From the NCBI GenBank assembly GCA_023433775.1, contig JAEYTY010000163.1, positions 1 to 36,436 of the forward strand: a stretch of 36,436 bases of DNA, given 5' to 3'. Source of the stretch: Pseudomonadota bacterium. GTDB taxonomy: Bacteria; Pseudomonadota; Alphaproteobacteria; Rhizobiales; Devosiaceae. Made by a program: the position numbers and the translations under genes. The notes beneath the pieces are model-generated. The model saw only the letters and a list, made by a program, of their open reading frames with translations, ran no database searches and was not told the DNA's origin. This document shows positions 15,591 to 28,825 of this stretch, in pieces (within the stretch, counting starts at the first letter, position 1; each line of letters starts with the position of its first letter).

Positions 15591-16046
15591 ATGCAGACCA
15601 TCGATTTTTCCCCCTTCTATCGTTCGACCGTCGGCTTTGACCGGCTGTTCAACCGCCTCGACACCCTGGTCGGGCAGGAAACCAAGACCTACCCGCCCTA
15701 CAATATCGAGCGCACCGGCGATGACACCTATCGCATTTCCATTGCCGTAGCTGGTTTCTCCAATGGCGATATCGCCGTTGAAACCAAGGAAAACAGCCTC
15801 GTCGTCAAGGGCGCCCGCCCGGCTGAAGTCAATGACACCCCGCGCGAATTCCTCCATCGCGGCATTGCCGAGCGCGCCTTTGAGCTGCGCTTCCAGCTGG
15901 CTGACTATGTCGAAGTCCAGGGCGCCAACCTCGAAAACGGCCTTCTGCATCTCGAACTGAAGCGCGAGCTTCCCGAGAGCAAGAAAGCGCGCACCATTCC
16001 CGTCAATGGCAGCGCCGCCTCCATCGAGGATAAGTCCGTAAACTAA
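15591..16046 (+). CDS. Small heat-shock protein, Hsp20/alpha-crystallin family (IbpA-like)
   Basis: 151 residues. The N-terminal arm begins DFSPFYRSTVGFDRLF, the IbpA-type pattern; the alpha-crystallin domain covers about residues 35-125 with YRISIAVAGF, the V-K-G turn and the LENGLLHLELKRELPE block that closes the domain. A C-terminal extension follows, with a possible I-x-V motif (TIPVNG) used for oligomer contacts. Such proteins hold unfolding proteins during heat stress. The start at 15591 is the only one matching the family and lies next to the thermosensor hairpin. Promoter and leader point to double heat control, by RpoH at transcription and by the RNA thermometer at translation. It ends at a strong terminator. 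Confidence 0.95.
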   Translation: MQTIDFSPFYRSTVGFDRLFNRLDTLVGQETKTYPPYNIERTGDDTYRISIAVAGFSNGDIAVETKENSLVVKGARPAEVNDTPREFLHRGIAERAFELRFQLADYVEVQGANLENGLLHLELKRELPESKKARTIPVNGSAASIEDKSVN

Positions 16047-16068
16047 AGCACAGCTTCTGCTGATGATG

Positions 16069-16096
16069 GCGCGGTCCGCAAGGGCCGCGCTTTTTT
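16069..16096 (+). terminator. Rho-independent terminator of hsp20
   Basis: GCGCGGTCC (16069-16077) pairs with GGGCCGCGC (16082-16090), with one G-U pair, around a GCAA tetraloop, followed by six Ts (16091-16096). Confidence 0.92.
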
Positions 16097-16194
16097 GTTT
16101 CCCCCGCCAGACGGAACGAGTCCCCGACCCTGCCAGTTGAAGCTGCACAGGCGTCAACGCGCCCACATACTCACTCCCGCGTCAGGAACATCTT

Positions 16195-16668
16195 ATGAAA
16201 ACCCCAAGCATCGCCCTCAAGGCCAATGCCACCAAAACCGTCATCGACGTGCTCAATGCCCGCCTCGCCGACGCCATTGATCTTGCCCTCATCACCAAGC
16301 AGGCGCACTGGAACCTCAAGGGTCCCACTTTCATCGCCGTGCATGAGATGCTCGATCCCATGCGCGCCGCCATCGACAATCATGTCGATATCATCGCCGA
16401 GCGCATTGCCCAGCTGGACGGCATTGCCCTGGGCACAAGCCAGGTCGTCGCCAAAGAGACCACGCTTGCCGCCTATCCCACCGATATCCGCAAGATCAAT
16501 GACCATCTGAGTGCCCTGGCAGAGCGCTATGCCAAGCTCGCCAATCAGGTGCGCGAGGATATCGACACCACCGATGAAGCCGGCGATGCCGACGCCGCCG
16601 ACATCCTCACCGCTTTCTCCCGCGATCTCGACAAGAACCTCTGGTTCATCAAGTCCCATCTCGAATAG
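16195..16668 (+). CDS. dps: Dps family DNA-binding ferritin-like protein
   Basis: 157 residues, a normal Dps. The inter-subunit ferroxidase site is complete: H38 (QAHWN), H50, D54, D65 and E69, each exactly 13 below the E. coli numbering (H51, H63, D67, D78, E82). The N-terminal tail has just a few lysines (K3, K9, K14), so DNA binding may be weaker than in E. coli. Dps dodecamers oxidise ferrous iron with hydrogen peroxide and store it, protecting DNA in stress or stationary phase. It follows hsp20 with its own 98-base gap and own terminator, so the pair share theme but not transcript. The ATG at 16195 has AGGAAC upstream. Confidence 0.95.
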   Translation: MKTPSIALKANATKTVIDVLNARLADAIDLALITKQAHWNLKGPTFIAVHEMLDPMRAAIDNHVDIIAERIAQLDGIALGTSQVVAKETTLAAYPTDIRKINDHLSALAERYAKLANQVREDIDTTDEAGDADAADILTAFSRDLDKNLWFIKSHLE

Positions 16669-16695
16669 GACTTCCAGACAATTTGACCTGAATAA

Positions 16696-16726
16696 GGGGC
16701 GTCCACGCGGGCGCCCCTCTCTTTTT
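16696..16726 (+). terminator. Rho-independent terminator of dps
   Basis: GGGGCG (16696-16701) pairs with CGCCCC (16712-16717), with a further inner CC/GG pairing, then CTCTTTTT follows. Confidence 0.85.
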
Positions 16727-17167
16727 GGCGTCATCTCCTACAGTTTCCTATAGACGAATGCCCTTAAGTCCTATTTTTTGTGCGCACCGACCCGCAAAAG
16801 CGCTTGCCCGCTCTTTTGAATTATGCAAATGTGCAGAGGTTAGGGCAGCATCTCTGTCCTATCTGATGCGTTGCCCCGCTCTCCGCGGCAAGCACGCACG
16901 CTGGTCCGGCTGGCCCGCTAGACGATAGCGGAAACGGACAGGCGGGGCTAAACTAGAGCCCGAATTACGAGCGGCCATTTGGATGCAGTGCCGCTCCCCA
17001 CGCATGGTCGCATTTGCTCATTCGAGCCGTACCTTGTAGTACGACCCGCCTGAACACTGCGCTCCAGAGGACAGGATGCATCCAGCGGGCCGGCCCCTCC
17101 GGCAACAACAGGATGCGCACGAGATAGCAATAGCCCTTCGGGGCGCCGAACAGAACGAGGTTGAGCC
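16727..17167 (+). other. Long upstream region of gltB, probably leader and promoter
   Basis: About 440 bases without a convincing gene. Features seen: a C(UUCG)G-type hairpin GCCC-TTCG-GGGC at 17133-17144, 24 bases before the gltB start; the perfect palindromes GGATGCATCC (about 17084) and GGGCCGGCCC (about 17097); a short inverted pair GTAC/GTAC near 17030-17043; and GGATGC three times (about 16980, 17084, 17111). Minus-strand ORFs here run into gltB and look like shadows. A promoter was not identified with confidence. Confidence 0.45.
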
Positions 17168-21901
<4,734 letters not shown>

Positions 21902-21912
21902 GGAGAAGCCAG

Positions 21913-23340
21913 ATGGGTAAGGTAACAGGCTTTCTCGAAATCGAGCGCGAAGAGCCCCGCTATGAGCCGGCCTCCGATCGCATTCGCCATTTCGGCGAAT
22001 TCACCATTCCCATGTCGGAAGGGCGTATTGTCGACCAGGCTGCGCGCTGCATGGATTGCGGCATTCCGTTCTGCCATGGCGATACCGGCTGCCCGGTGCA
22101 CAACCAGATTCCGGACTGGAATGACCTCGTCTTCAACGGTGACTGGGAAGAGGCCGCGCGCAACCTCCACTCGACCAACAACTTCCCCGAATTCACCGGC
22201 CGAATCTGCCCCGCCCCCTGCGAGGAAGCCTGCACCCTGAATCTCGAGGACGCACCGGTCGCCATCAAGACGGTTGAACAGGCCATCGCCGACCGGGCGA
22301 TCAAGTCCGGCTGGATCAAGCCCCAACTGCCAACGACCAAGACCGGCAAGAAGGTCGCCATTGTCGGCGCCGGCCCGGCAGGTCTGGCAGCAGCCCAGCA
22401 GCTGGCCCGCGCGGGTCACGATGTTCATGTCTATGAACGCGAGCCCAAGGCGGGCGGTCTGATGCGTTACGGCATTCCCGACTTCAAGATGGAAAAAGAA
22501 CACATCGATTTCCGCGTCGAGCAGATGGAGGCCGAAGGTGTCACTTTCCATTATGGCGTCAATGTCGGTGTTAACAGTCTGTTAGCAGATATACAGCGCG
22601 AACATGACGCTGTGCTACTCACTGGCGGTGCTGAACGGCCCCGCCCGGTCGAGGCCGAAGGGGTCGAACTCAACGGCGTCCATTTCGCCATGCCCTTCCT
22701 CGTTCAACAGAACCGTCGCCTCGGCGGAGAGGATGTTTCGGGCGAAGTCCAGCTTACCGCTGCGGGCAAGCATGTCGTGGTGGTGGGCGGTGGCGATACC
22801 GCAAGTGACTGTGTTGGCACGTCTTTCCGCCAAGGCGCCATCGCGGTGACACAGCTCGACGTCCGCCCGCAGCCGCCCGAACTCGAGAACAAACTGACCA
22901 ATTGGCCCAATTGGGCGGTCAAGATGCGCACCTCGTCCAGCCAGGCCGAAGGCGCCATCCGCGAGTTCTCCGCTGGCACCATGAAGATCGTGGGCAATGC
23001 CAAGGGTCATGTCACCGGCGTCGAATGCGCCCGCGTCGATCGCAAGCGCCAACCCATTCCAGGCACTGAGTTTTTGATCAAGGCAGACCTAGTTCTGCTC
23101 GCCATCGGCTTTGCCGGCCCGGTCTATGAGGGAATGCTCGATCAGCTCGGCGCCCAATATGACAAGCGCGGCAATCTCTTTGCAGATACAATGAGTTACA
23201 AGACCACCGTCCCCGGCGTCTACGCTGCCGGCGACATGCGCCGGGGCCAGTCCCTGGTCGTCTGGGCCATCCGCGAAGGCCGCCAGGCCGCCCGCTCCAT
23301 CGACTTCGACCTCATGGGCCAGACCAGCCTGCCCCGCTAG
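21913..23340 (+). CDS. gltD: Glutamate synthase (NADPH) small subunit
   Basis: 475 residues, the usual beta-subunit length. It takes electrons from NADPH through FAD and passes them to the large subunit. The N-terminal iron-sulfur region carries two cysteine groups, C46/C49/C54/C60 (CMDCGIPFC then GC) and C99/C103/C107 (CPAPCEEAC). The FAD site is GAGPAG at 152-157; the NADPH site is GGGDTASDCVG near 290; the C-terminal FAD signature is YAAGDMRRGQSLVVWAI. AAGGAG lies just upstream of the ATG. It is cotranscribed with gltB and ends at a strong terminator. Nothing unusual was seen. Confidence 0.98.
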   Translation: MGKVTGFLEIEREEPRYEPASDRIRHFGEFTIPMSEGRIVDQAARCMDCGIPFCHGDTGCPVHNQIPDWNDLVFNGDWEEAARNLHSTNNFPEFTGRICPAPCEEACTLNLEDAPVAIKTVEQAIADRAIKSGWIKPQLPTTKTGKKVAIVGAGPAGLAAAQQLARAGHDVHVYEREPKAGGLMRYGIPDFKMEKEHIDFRVEQMEAEGVTFHYGVNVGVNSLLADIQREHDAVLLTGGAERPRPVEAEGVELNGVHFAMPFLVQQNRRLGGEDVSGEVQLTAAGKHVVVVGGGDTASDCVGTSFRQGAIAVTQLDVRPQPPELENKLTNWPNWAVKMRTSSSQAEGAIREFSAGTMKIVGNAKGHVTGVECARVDRKRQPIPGTEFLIKADLVLLAIGFAGPVYEGMLDQLGAQYDKRGNLFADTMSYKTTVPGVYAAGDMRRGQSLVVWAIREGRQAARSIDFDLMGQTSLPR

Positions 23341-23345
23341 AACAC

Positions 23346-23375
23346 AACGCCCTCCCAATGCGGAGGGCGTTTTTC
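23346..23375 (+). terminator. Rho-independent terminator of gltBD
   Basis: AACGCCCTCC (23346-23355) pairs perfectly with GGAGGGCGTT (23362-23371) around a 6-base loop, followed by TTTTC. It stands 6 bases after the gltD stop and 30 bases before the convergent diguanylate cyclase gene. Confidence 0.93.
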
Positions 23376-23404
23376 TTTCTGCTTCAATACATTAGTTTTG
23401 CTGC

Positions 23405-25201
23405 TCAGCCCCGGGCCGCGCGCATGGTGCCGCGCATATCCGCGTCGAACACCATGACCCTGTTGCGACCCTGGCCCTTGGCCATATAGAGCGCGGCGTC
23501 GGCCATGTCGGTGGCGATTTCCATGCGGTCTCCAGCTTCAGCGAGGCACGCACCGATGCTCACCGTCACCTGAATATGCCGCCCATCCGTTGAAACTATT
23601 GGGTTTTCCCGGATCGCCGCCATCACCGAATGGGCGGTGCTACGCAGCAGGTTGGGATCGCTGCCGGGCAGCAGAACAATGAATTCATCGCCGCCCCAGC
23701 GGGCACAACTGTTTCCGGCCCCGATCGCCAGCCCAATCCGCCGCGCCACTTCGAGCACCACGACGTCACCCGCCGCATGACCGAAGCTGTCATTAATGGC
23801 CTTGAAGTGATCGATATCGACCAGCAGCAATCCATAGCCCCGCTCGCCCGAAACCTTCGCATGAGCGGCAGAAAAGCCGCGCCGGTTGAGAATGCCGGTC
23901 TGCCCGTCCTTGAAGGCCAATTGCTCCAGTTCGCGCGTTCGCGCGCTGACCCTGGCTTCGAGCTGGCTGGTGTGGTCGTGCACAGCCGCCGCCATTTCCG
24001 TAAACGCGGTCGACAGGCGCCCGATTTCGTCCCGCTGCCCCTGCCCCATATTCAGTGCTTCCCTGAAGTCACCCACCCGCGCGCGGCGCACGGCAGATTC
24101 CAGATTTTCAAGGCGACGCAGGACGATGCGATTGAAGACCAGCACCATGACCAAAGCCACCAGCCCGATCATCACGATCACCAGCGCCCCGATCAGCTGA
24201 AAATATCGGCGGTCGATAATGGTGTCGATGTCCATCAAGGACACATTGAACCAGCCAAGTTTGTCGAGATAGCCGATCCCTGCCAACATCTGCTGGCCAC
24301 CGACTGAAACAAAGGCCGAATTGGCCATGGTTCCGTCTTCTGCCATTGCGGCCATCATCTCGCGCAGCGTCGTGCGGTCGGCTTCATTGTCGAGCATCGA
24401 GAACACGGTGCGCTCCTCGCGCATCGACTTGTCGAGGCTGGCCAGATTGATCAGGCGTTCGTCGCGATGCGCCTGCACAAGGCCCTGCCGGTCGACAAAC
24501 ATCGAGGTGACGCCCACCTGCGGAACATTGACCACTTCCTGCACAAAAGCGGAGAGATCAATGCCCGTGCCGAGCACCCCCAGCACCCTGTTACCCTCGC
24601 GGATCACACAATTCATCCAGACCTTGGTCACCCGGAGATTGGCGTCATTGTCCACATTGAGATGGCACCCCTCGCCCAGGGCAATTGTCGAGTAATACCA
24701 GGTGTCACGCGGATTATCCGGGCTGACAGTGTAGCGCAGCTGCTCGCCGGCATAGGCATTATGCGTATCGTTGAAGTAATAATTGCCCGAGTTGCCGATG
24801 ACAAAAAAATACGATCCATCAGCAAAGGTCTGACGATAATGCTCAAGCTCTGCCAATCCGCGCCGGGCGAGAACGGGGTCATCCTCATTCAGCGACCAGT
24901 CCCGGATAGCCTGGCTGCCTGCCAAGGTTTCGGCAAGCGAGACTTCGCGCAACAGTGCCCCCAGCCCGCGGTGGCGGTCATAAAGCGCCTGTTTCTCGGC
25001 AAATAGAGTGCCAAGCTGGGCTACGGTGGAGTTGATGAACCAGTTGAACGCTGCATAGGCAGGTGCGGCCACTGCGGCGAAACCGAGAAGCACAAACACT
25101 AAAACCCTCAAAGAGAGGGTGTCCGCAATGCGTCGAAGAAGCAGTTGGATAGCTTGGCCTCGTGTACAGACTGCCCAATGTCCTACCTGACAGTCTGACA
25201 A
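23405..25201 (-). CDS. Membrane diguanylate cyclase with Cache sensor, HAMP and GGDEF domains
   Basis: About 598 residues. A first membrane helix (about 30-55, LRVLVFVLLGFAAVAAPAY) is followed by a large periplasmic double-Cache domain (about 60-330; SYFFVIGNSGNYYFND and WYYSTIALGEG are typical), a second helix (about 335-358), a HAMP linker and a GGDEF domain (about 430-598). The active-site motif GGDEF is intact at 503-507 with the metal Asp in LLLVDIDHFK, so it should make cyclic di-GMP. The product-inhibition I-site RxxD is absent: the aligned residues are GAGN. The start is TTG at 25201 with AAAGG upstream; a TTG about 30 codons inside is an alternative. Ligand unknown; the periplasmic aromatic-rich stretch suggests a small molecule. 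Confidence 0.92.
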   Translation of the reverse strand: MSDCQVGHWAVCTRGQAIQLLLRRIADTLSLRVLVFVLLGFAAVAAPAYAAFNWFINSTVAQLGTLFAEKQALYDRHRGLGALLREVSLAETLAGSQAIRDWSLNEDDPVLARRGLAELEHYRQTFADGSYFFVIGNSGNYYFNDTHNAYAGEQLRYTVSPDNPRDTWYYSTIALGEGCHLNVDNDANLRVTKVWMNCVIREGNRVLGVLGTGIDLSAFVQEVVNVPQVGVTSMFVDRQGLVQAHRDERLINLASLDKSMREERTVFSMLDNEADRTTLREMMAAMAEDGTMANSAFVSVGGQQMLAGIGYLDKLGWFNVSLMDIDTIIDRRYFQLIGALVIVMIGLVALVMVLVFNRIVLRRLENLESAVRRARVGDFREALNMGQGQRDEIGRLSTAFTEMAAAVHDHTSQLEARVSARTRELEQLAFKDGQTGILNRRGFSAAHAKVSGERGYGLLLVDIDHFKAINDSFGHAAGDVVVLEVARRIGLAIGAGNSCARWGGDEFIVLLPGSDPNLLRSTAHSVMAAIRENPIVSTDGRHIQVTVSIGACLAEAGDRMEIATDMADAALYMAKGQGRNRVMVFDADMRGTMRAARG

Positions 25202-25254
25202 AAACGCCTTTAACTATTCTTAACGGATTCTTCAGCGCTGGGCGTTCGCTACCC

Positions 25255-25851
25255 TCAGTTCAGAAATTTCTGCACCGCCACCAGTTCCTCATTGCGCAGC
25301 TCGTGGCCTCCATCGTGCCAGTTCAGTGATACATCGCCGCCATTGGCGGAAAAGTAATCCGCCAGCGCCTGCGTTGCGCCGGCCGGGGCAATGGGGTCGC
25401 GCCTGCCCGCAGTGATCAGAACCCGGCGACCAGAAAAATCGGCAGCATTCGGCGCGAAAGGGATGAGCGGGTGCATGAGCACCGTGGCATCGAACAGGTC
25501 AGGCGCCGCAAACTGCATGGCGGCTAGGATATTGGCCCCATTGGAATAGCCGAGCCCAATCACCTGCGACGGCCTCTCGGCGCCAATCTGCTCGCGCACG
25601 AAGGCCTGCATCGCAGCGGTCCGCAGAGCCAGATCGTCCATGTCATAGACGCCCTCGCCGGTCCGGCGGAAATAGCGCAGCGCTCCATGTTCGCTGACAT
25701 CGCCCCGTGGTGCCACACGTCTTGCTCCGGGGATCAACTGCGCTGCCAGATCAAAGAACTGGTTCTCGTCCCCGCCCGTGCCGTGAAAGAGAAAGATGAC
25801 GGGCGAAGCTGCGTCGGCGCCGGGCGCCTCACGGAAATGGTACTGGGCCAT
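25255..25851 (-). CDS. Small alpha/beta hydrolase, carboxylesterase/phospholipase (MhqD/YpfH-like)
   Basis: 198 residues. The family is Abhydrolase_2-like: FLFHGTGGDENQFFDLA is the oxyanion-loop opening, GYSNGAN near residue 102 is the nucleophile elbow, GRRDPIAP holds the acid and DGGHEL the His. Length and motifs match small soluble esterases such as MhqD of Bacillus or YpfH; no signal peptide. Substrate unknown. AAGGAGAG precedes the ATG at 25851. The downstream cyclase start lies on the other side of a 53-base gap on the same strand, so this gene could be upstream in the same transcript as the cyclase, but there is no stronger sign of linkage. Confidence 0.87.
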   Translation of the reverse strand: MAQYHFREAPGADAASPVIFLFHGTGGDENQFFDLAAQLIPGARRVAPRGDVSEHGALRYFRRTGEGVYDMDDLALRTAAMQAFVREQIGAERPSQVIGLGYSNGANILAAMQFAAPDLFDATVLMHPLIPFAPNAADFSGRRVLITAGRRDPIAPAGATQALADYFSANGGDVSLNWHDGGHELRNEELVAVQKFLN

Positions 25852-25950
25852 ATCGGCTCTCCTTCTGTTGCGACCGATATTGGGGCAATTGAGGTCAAGG
25901 GCAATCGCCCAATCCCGCCACGCTCCGTTGCCGATTGCGAAACAATGACC

Positions 25951-26889
25951 CTACCAGCCCGCCTGGATGTCCTCGGCGGCGGCGCTGATCTCGCTGCGCA
26001 ACCACCGATAACCGGGATCCTCATGAATGCGCGGATGCCAGGCCATGGAGACGTTGTAGCTGCCCACCTCAACCGGGCTGGGCAGGACCTTGATGTCTGC
26101 AAACTTCTGGTACATCCGGGCAATAGACATCGGGAAAAACGCAATCATGTCCGATTGCGCCACGATGAGCGGAATAGCGGTGAAATTGGTGATCCACACA
26201 CCGACCTTTCGCTCAATGCCCTGCCGCGCCAGGGCCTGATCGGCGAGCGTCTGGTAGTATGGGCGGTCCGTCGCCAGTGCGACGTGACGCGTCCTGAGAA
26301 AAAAGGCGCGGTCAATCGTCTCCGCGCTCACATCAGCATCGGCACGCACAATGATGCCGATCTCGTCGTCGAGCAGCCGCCTCGTGTACCAGGATTGGGG
26401 AAGCGATTGCAGCCAGCCAAGGCGCAGATCGACCCCTGCCCGCTCAAGCTTTTCGGGGTCTGGTCCACCGGCCTGCACGAGCGACACAGCCAGCCGCACA
26501 CCCGGCGCATCACGCGAGATGCGCTCTGTCACCCGCGGGATTAGCAACAAGCTTGCGTGATCGCTCGACGCCAGCCCCATCATCGCGGTTGATGTCGCGG
26601 GCACGAATTCCGGTGGCCGCGTCATGGCCTCGATCCGCGGTGCCACGTCATTAAGCTGCTCAAGCAACATGCGCCCGCGCGCCGTCAGCGCCATGCCCGA
26701 CGAACCGCGCACAATAAGCCTGTCACCAAAGGCTTTGCGGCAACGCGCCAGCGCATTGCTGGCTGCCGGCTGCGACACACCCGTTATGCGCGCCGCCGCC
26801 GTTACACTACCCTCGCTGAGGATAGTCCGAACCAGCAACAGCGTTCCAATATCGAACCGACGTATATCAGCTTGTTGAATGATCGACAT
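25951..26889 (-). CDS. LysR-family transcriptional regulator, likely controls the divergent ABC operon
   Basis: 312 residues. The winged helix (about residues 10-72) shows the NodD-like pattern F-D-x-x-x-L-L-L-V-R-T-I-L-S-E-G-S-V-T-A-A-A, then GVSQPAASNALARCRKAFGDRL, and the effector domain carries the phrase GLASSDHASLLLIPRV, which puts it nearer the NodD/NahR/LinR branch than CbbR. It is divergent from an ABC importer operon with about 95 bases between, containing ATAATCTTGATGTTAT at 26888-26903, an inverted ATAA/TTAT pair that overlaps its own start codon and could be an operator. Control of the operon is inference from position. Confidence 0.92.
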   Translation of the reverse strand: MSIIQQADIRRFDIGTLLLVRTILSEGSVTAAARITGVSQPAASNALARCRKAFGDRLIVRGSSGMALTARGRMLLEQLNDVAPRIEAMTRPPEFVPATSTAMMGLASSDHASLLLIPRVTERISRDAPGVRLAVSLVQAGGPDPEKLERAGVDLRLGWLQSLPQSWYTRRLLDDEIGIIVRADADVSAETIDRAFFLRTRHVALATDRPYYQTLADQALARQGIERKVGVWITNFTAIPLIVAQSDMIAFFPMSIARMYQKFADIKVLPSPVEVGSYNVSMAWHPRIHEDPGYRWLRSEISAAAEDIQAGW

Positions 26890-26984
26890 AATCTTGATGT
26901 TATATCGCTGGCGTCGGGCTCTTGCTAGCGTCCTTCCATCGGGACAGATCTCAACAGGGACGTCCGCTCAAGGGAGGAACTCGA

Positions 26985-27902
26985 ATGCAATTCTCGACAA
27001 GCACTTCATTGTTTGCCGTCGCAGGCGCCGTGCTGGCGCTTAGCATGGCGCAACCAGCCTATGCAGCCGAAGGCTATGTTGTAGGCAACGCCGCCAGTGC
27101 GGTCGCGGCAGACCCCGCAATTGCCGAACTCGTGCCGCAGACCATCAAGGATGCGGGCGTGCTCCGCATTTCCGTCTATGGCAACACGCCCTATGCAATG
27201 ACCAATGAAGGGTCCGAACTCTTTGGTGCCGTCATTGATCTGGGCAGCGCCATTGCCGCCACCATGGGCCTAGAGGCCGTCATCGAGGACAATGGCAGCG
27301 TTGCCGCCAGCCGCGTCTCCGTGGAAAGCGGACGCTATGACTTGGGCATGGGGCCGTTCCTCGACTCCGCCGATACTGAAGCACAGTTCAACATCATCAA
27401 CTGGATCAAGGTCACGCCCGGCTTCGTTTTCCGCGCCGGTGAAAGCTATTCCGACCCGCTCGATTTCTGCGGCAAGAGCCTCGCCATTGTGTCGGGCAGC
27501 GTGCCTGTCGAGCGGAATATGGAAGCCCTCAAGGCTGGCTGCGCCGCCGCCAATCTCGAAGAGCCAAAGGTCGACGCCTATGGCGACCAGAACGCGACCA
27601 TCGTTGCTGTTCTCTCCGAGCGCAACGACACAACCGTGATGGGTTCGGCCAGCGCCCTCTATATCGCCAGCAACCAGAGCGACCGCCTCGCTGCTTTCAG
27701 TGCTGAAACCGACATTTTTGCTGTCGGCATCTTCTCTGGCATGGGCATGTCCAAGCAGAACCCGGAACTTGCCACCGCAGTACTGGCCGCGATGGAAAAA
27801 CTTGCCGCTGACGGCGCCTACGAAGCCATCTTCAGCGCCTATGGGCTTGCCGATCTTCTGGTTGAAGACTTCGCCATCAACCCGATCACCGGCGGGCTTT
27901 AA
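26985..27902 (+). CDS. ABC transporter substrate-binding protein, family 3 (amino-acid type)
   Basis: 305 residues. A Sec signal peptide runs to about residue 26 (hydrophobic core LFAVAGAVLALSMA, cleavage after AYA). The mature protein has the SBP_bac_3 fold: a short start PQTIKDAGVLRISVYGNTPYAMTN, GAVIDLGSAIAATMGLEAVIED, then DLGMGPFLDSADTEAQFNI at the hinge. An unusual trait is the many acidic and few basic residues. The ligand is unknown; polar amino acids or related small molecules are usual. GGGAGGAAC lies before the ATG at 26985, which I chose over the ORF start at 26922. It begins a four-gene operon; its stop overlaps the next start by one base (TAATG). Confidence 0.92.
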   Translation: MQFSTSTSLFAVAGAVLALSMAQPAYAAEGYVVGNAASAVAADPAIAELVPQTIKDAGVLRISVYGNTPYAMTNEGSELFGAVIDLGSAIAATMGLEAVIEDNGSVAASRVSVESGRYDLGMGPFLDSADTEAQFNIINWIKVTPGFVFRAGESYSDPLDFCGKSLAIVSGSVPVERNMEALKAGCAAANLEEPKVDAYGDQNATIVAVLSERNDTTVMGSASALYIASNQSDRLAAFSAETDIFAVGIFSGMGMSKQNPELATAVLAAMEKLAADGAYEAIFSAYGLADLLVEDFAINPITGGL

Positions 27903-28825
27903 TGACTTATTCCTCCGACACAGGGGACGTCGCGACCACGCGGCGTCCGATAATGCCCGATGATGCCTCGCGCGCAGTTCCGCGCGACCGCGCGGGCCGC
28001 ATTGCCCTTGGCGTTCTGATCTTCGGCCTTCTCGCCTGGCTCTTTATCGGCGCTGCCACCAATCCCCGTTTCGAATGGGACGTTGTTGCCCGCTACTTCA
28101 CCGCGCAGGCCGTCCTCAACGGGTTGATGACAACGCTCTACCTGACCCTCGTCATTTTTATTTTCAGCCTTGTGCTGGGCACGCTCCTCGCCCTTGCCCG
28201 CGAAAGCAGCTTCCGCCCGTTCAATATCCTCGCCTGGATTTACAGCTGGATTTTCCGTTCCATCCCCGCTCTGGTTCAGCTCATCTTCTGGTTCAACCTG
28301 GCCTACCTCCTGCCCTCGATTTCCCTCGGCCTGCCCTTTGGCCCGACCTTTTTCGAAGCGCGCACCAATGACCTCATATCCCCGTTCCTGGCAGCCGTTC
28401 TCGGGCTCGGGCTGGGAGAAGCCGCCTATAAATCGGAAATCATCCGGGCCGGTCTCATGTCGGTGGACAAGGGCCAGCGCGAAGCCGCGCGTGCCATCGG
28501 TCTCACCAATACCCAGTCCTTTTTCCGCATCGTCATTCCGCAGTCCATGCGCTTCATCGTGCCGCCGCTGGGCAATCAGACGATACTCAACCTCAAAGGC
28601 ACGTCGCTCGTCAGCGTCATTGCCCTGTCCGACCTGCTGCACTCAGTGCAATCCATGTACAACCGCACGCTCGAAGTCGTGCCGCTGCTGATGGTCGCCA
28701 CCCTCTGGTATCTCATCATCGTCAGCATCATGAGCGTGATCCAGATCGGCATTGAGCGTCACTTCGGCCGCGGCCACGGCGCCTCCCGTAACGTCAAGCC
28801 GATTGAGGAGCGGGTCGAAGCATGA
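27902..28825 (+). CDS. ABC transporter permease, HisM/GlnP family
   Basis: 307 residues with about five or six membrane segments; the first is near residues 32-52 after a polar N-terminal tail of about 30 residues that is longer than usual in HisM proteins. The cytoplasmic EAA loop is clear near residue 185: EAAYKSEIIRAGLMSVDKGQREAARAIGL, followed by PQSMRFIVPPLGNQ, typical of polar amino-acid permeases. Only one permease gene is present, so it likely works as a homodimer. Start and stop overlap the neighbours (TAATG upstream, ATGA downstream), so translation is coupled across the operon. Confidence 0.92.
   Translation: MTYSSDTGDVATTRRPIMPDDASRAVPRDRAGRIALGVLIFGLLAWLFIGAATNPRFEWDVVARYFTAQAVLNGLMTTLYLTLVIFIFSLVLGTLLALARESSFRPFNILAWIYSWIFRSIPALVQLIFWFNLAYLLPSISLGLPFGPTFFEARTNDLISPFLAAVLGLGLGEAAYKSEIIRAGLMSVDKGQREAARAIGLTNTQSFFRIVIPQSMRFIVPPLGNQTILNLKGTSLVSVIALSDLLHSVQSMYNRTLEVVPLLMVATLWYLIIVSIMSVIQIGIERHFGRGHGASRNVKPIEERVEA

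Noticed and set aside
26888..26903. ATAA/TTAT inverted pair as a definite LysR operator
   Set aside because: It is short, AT-rich and overlaps the regulator start codon; it is mentioned only as a possibility under the LysR entry.
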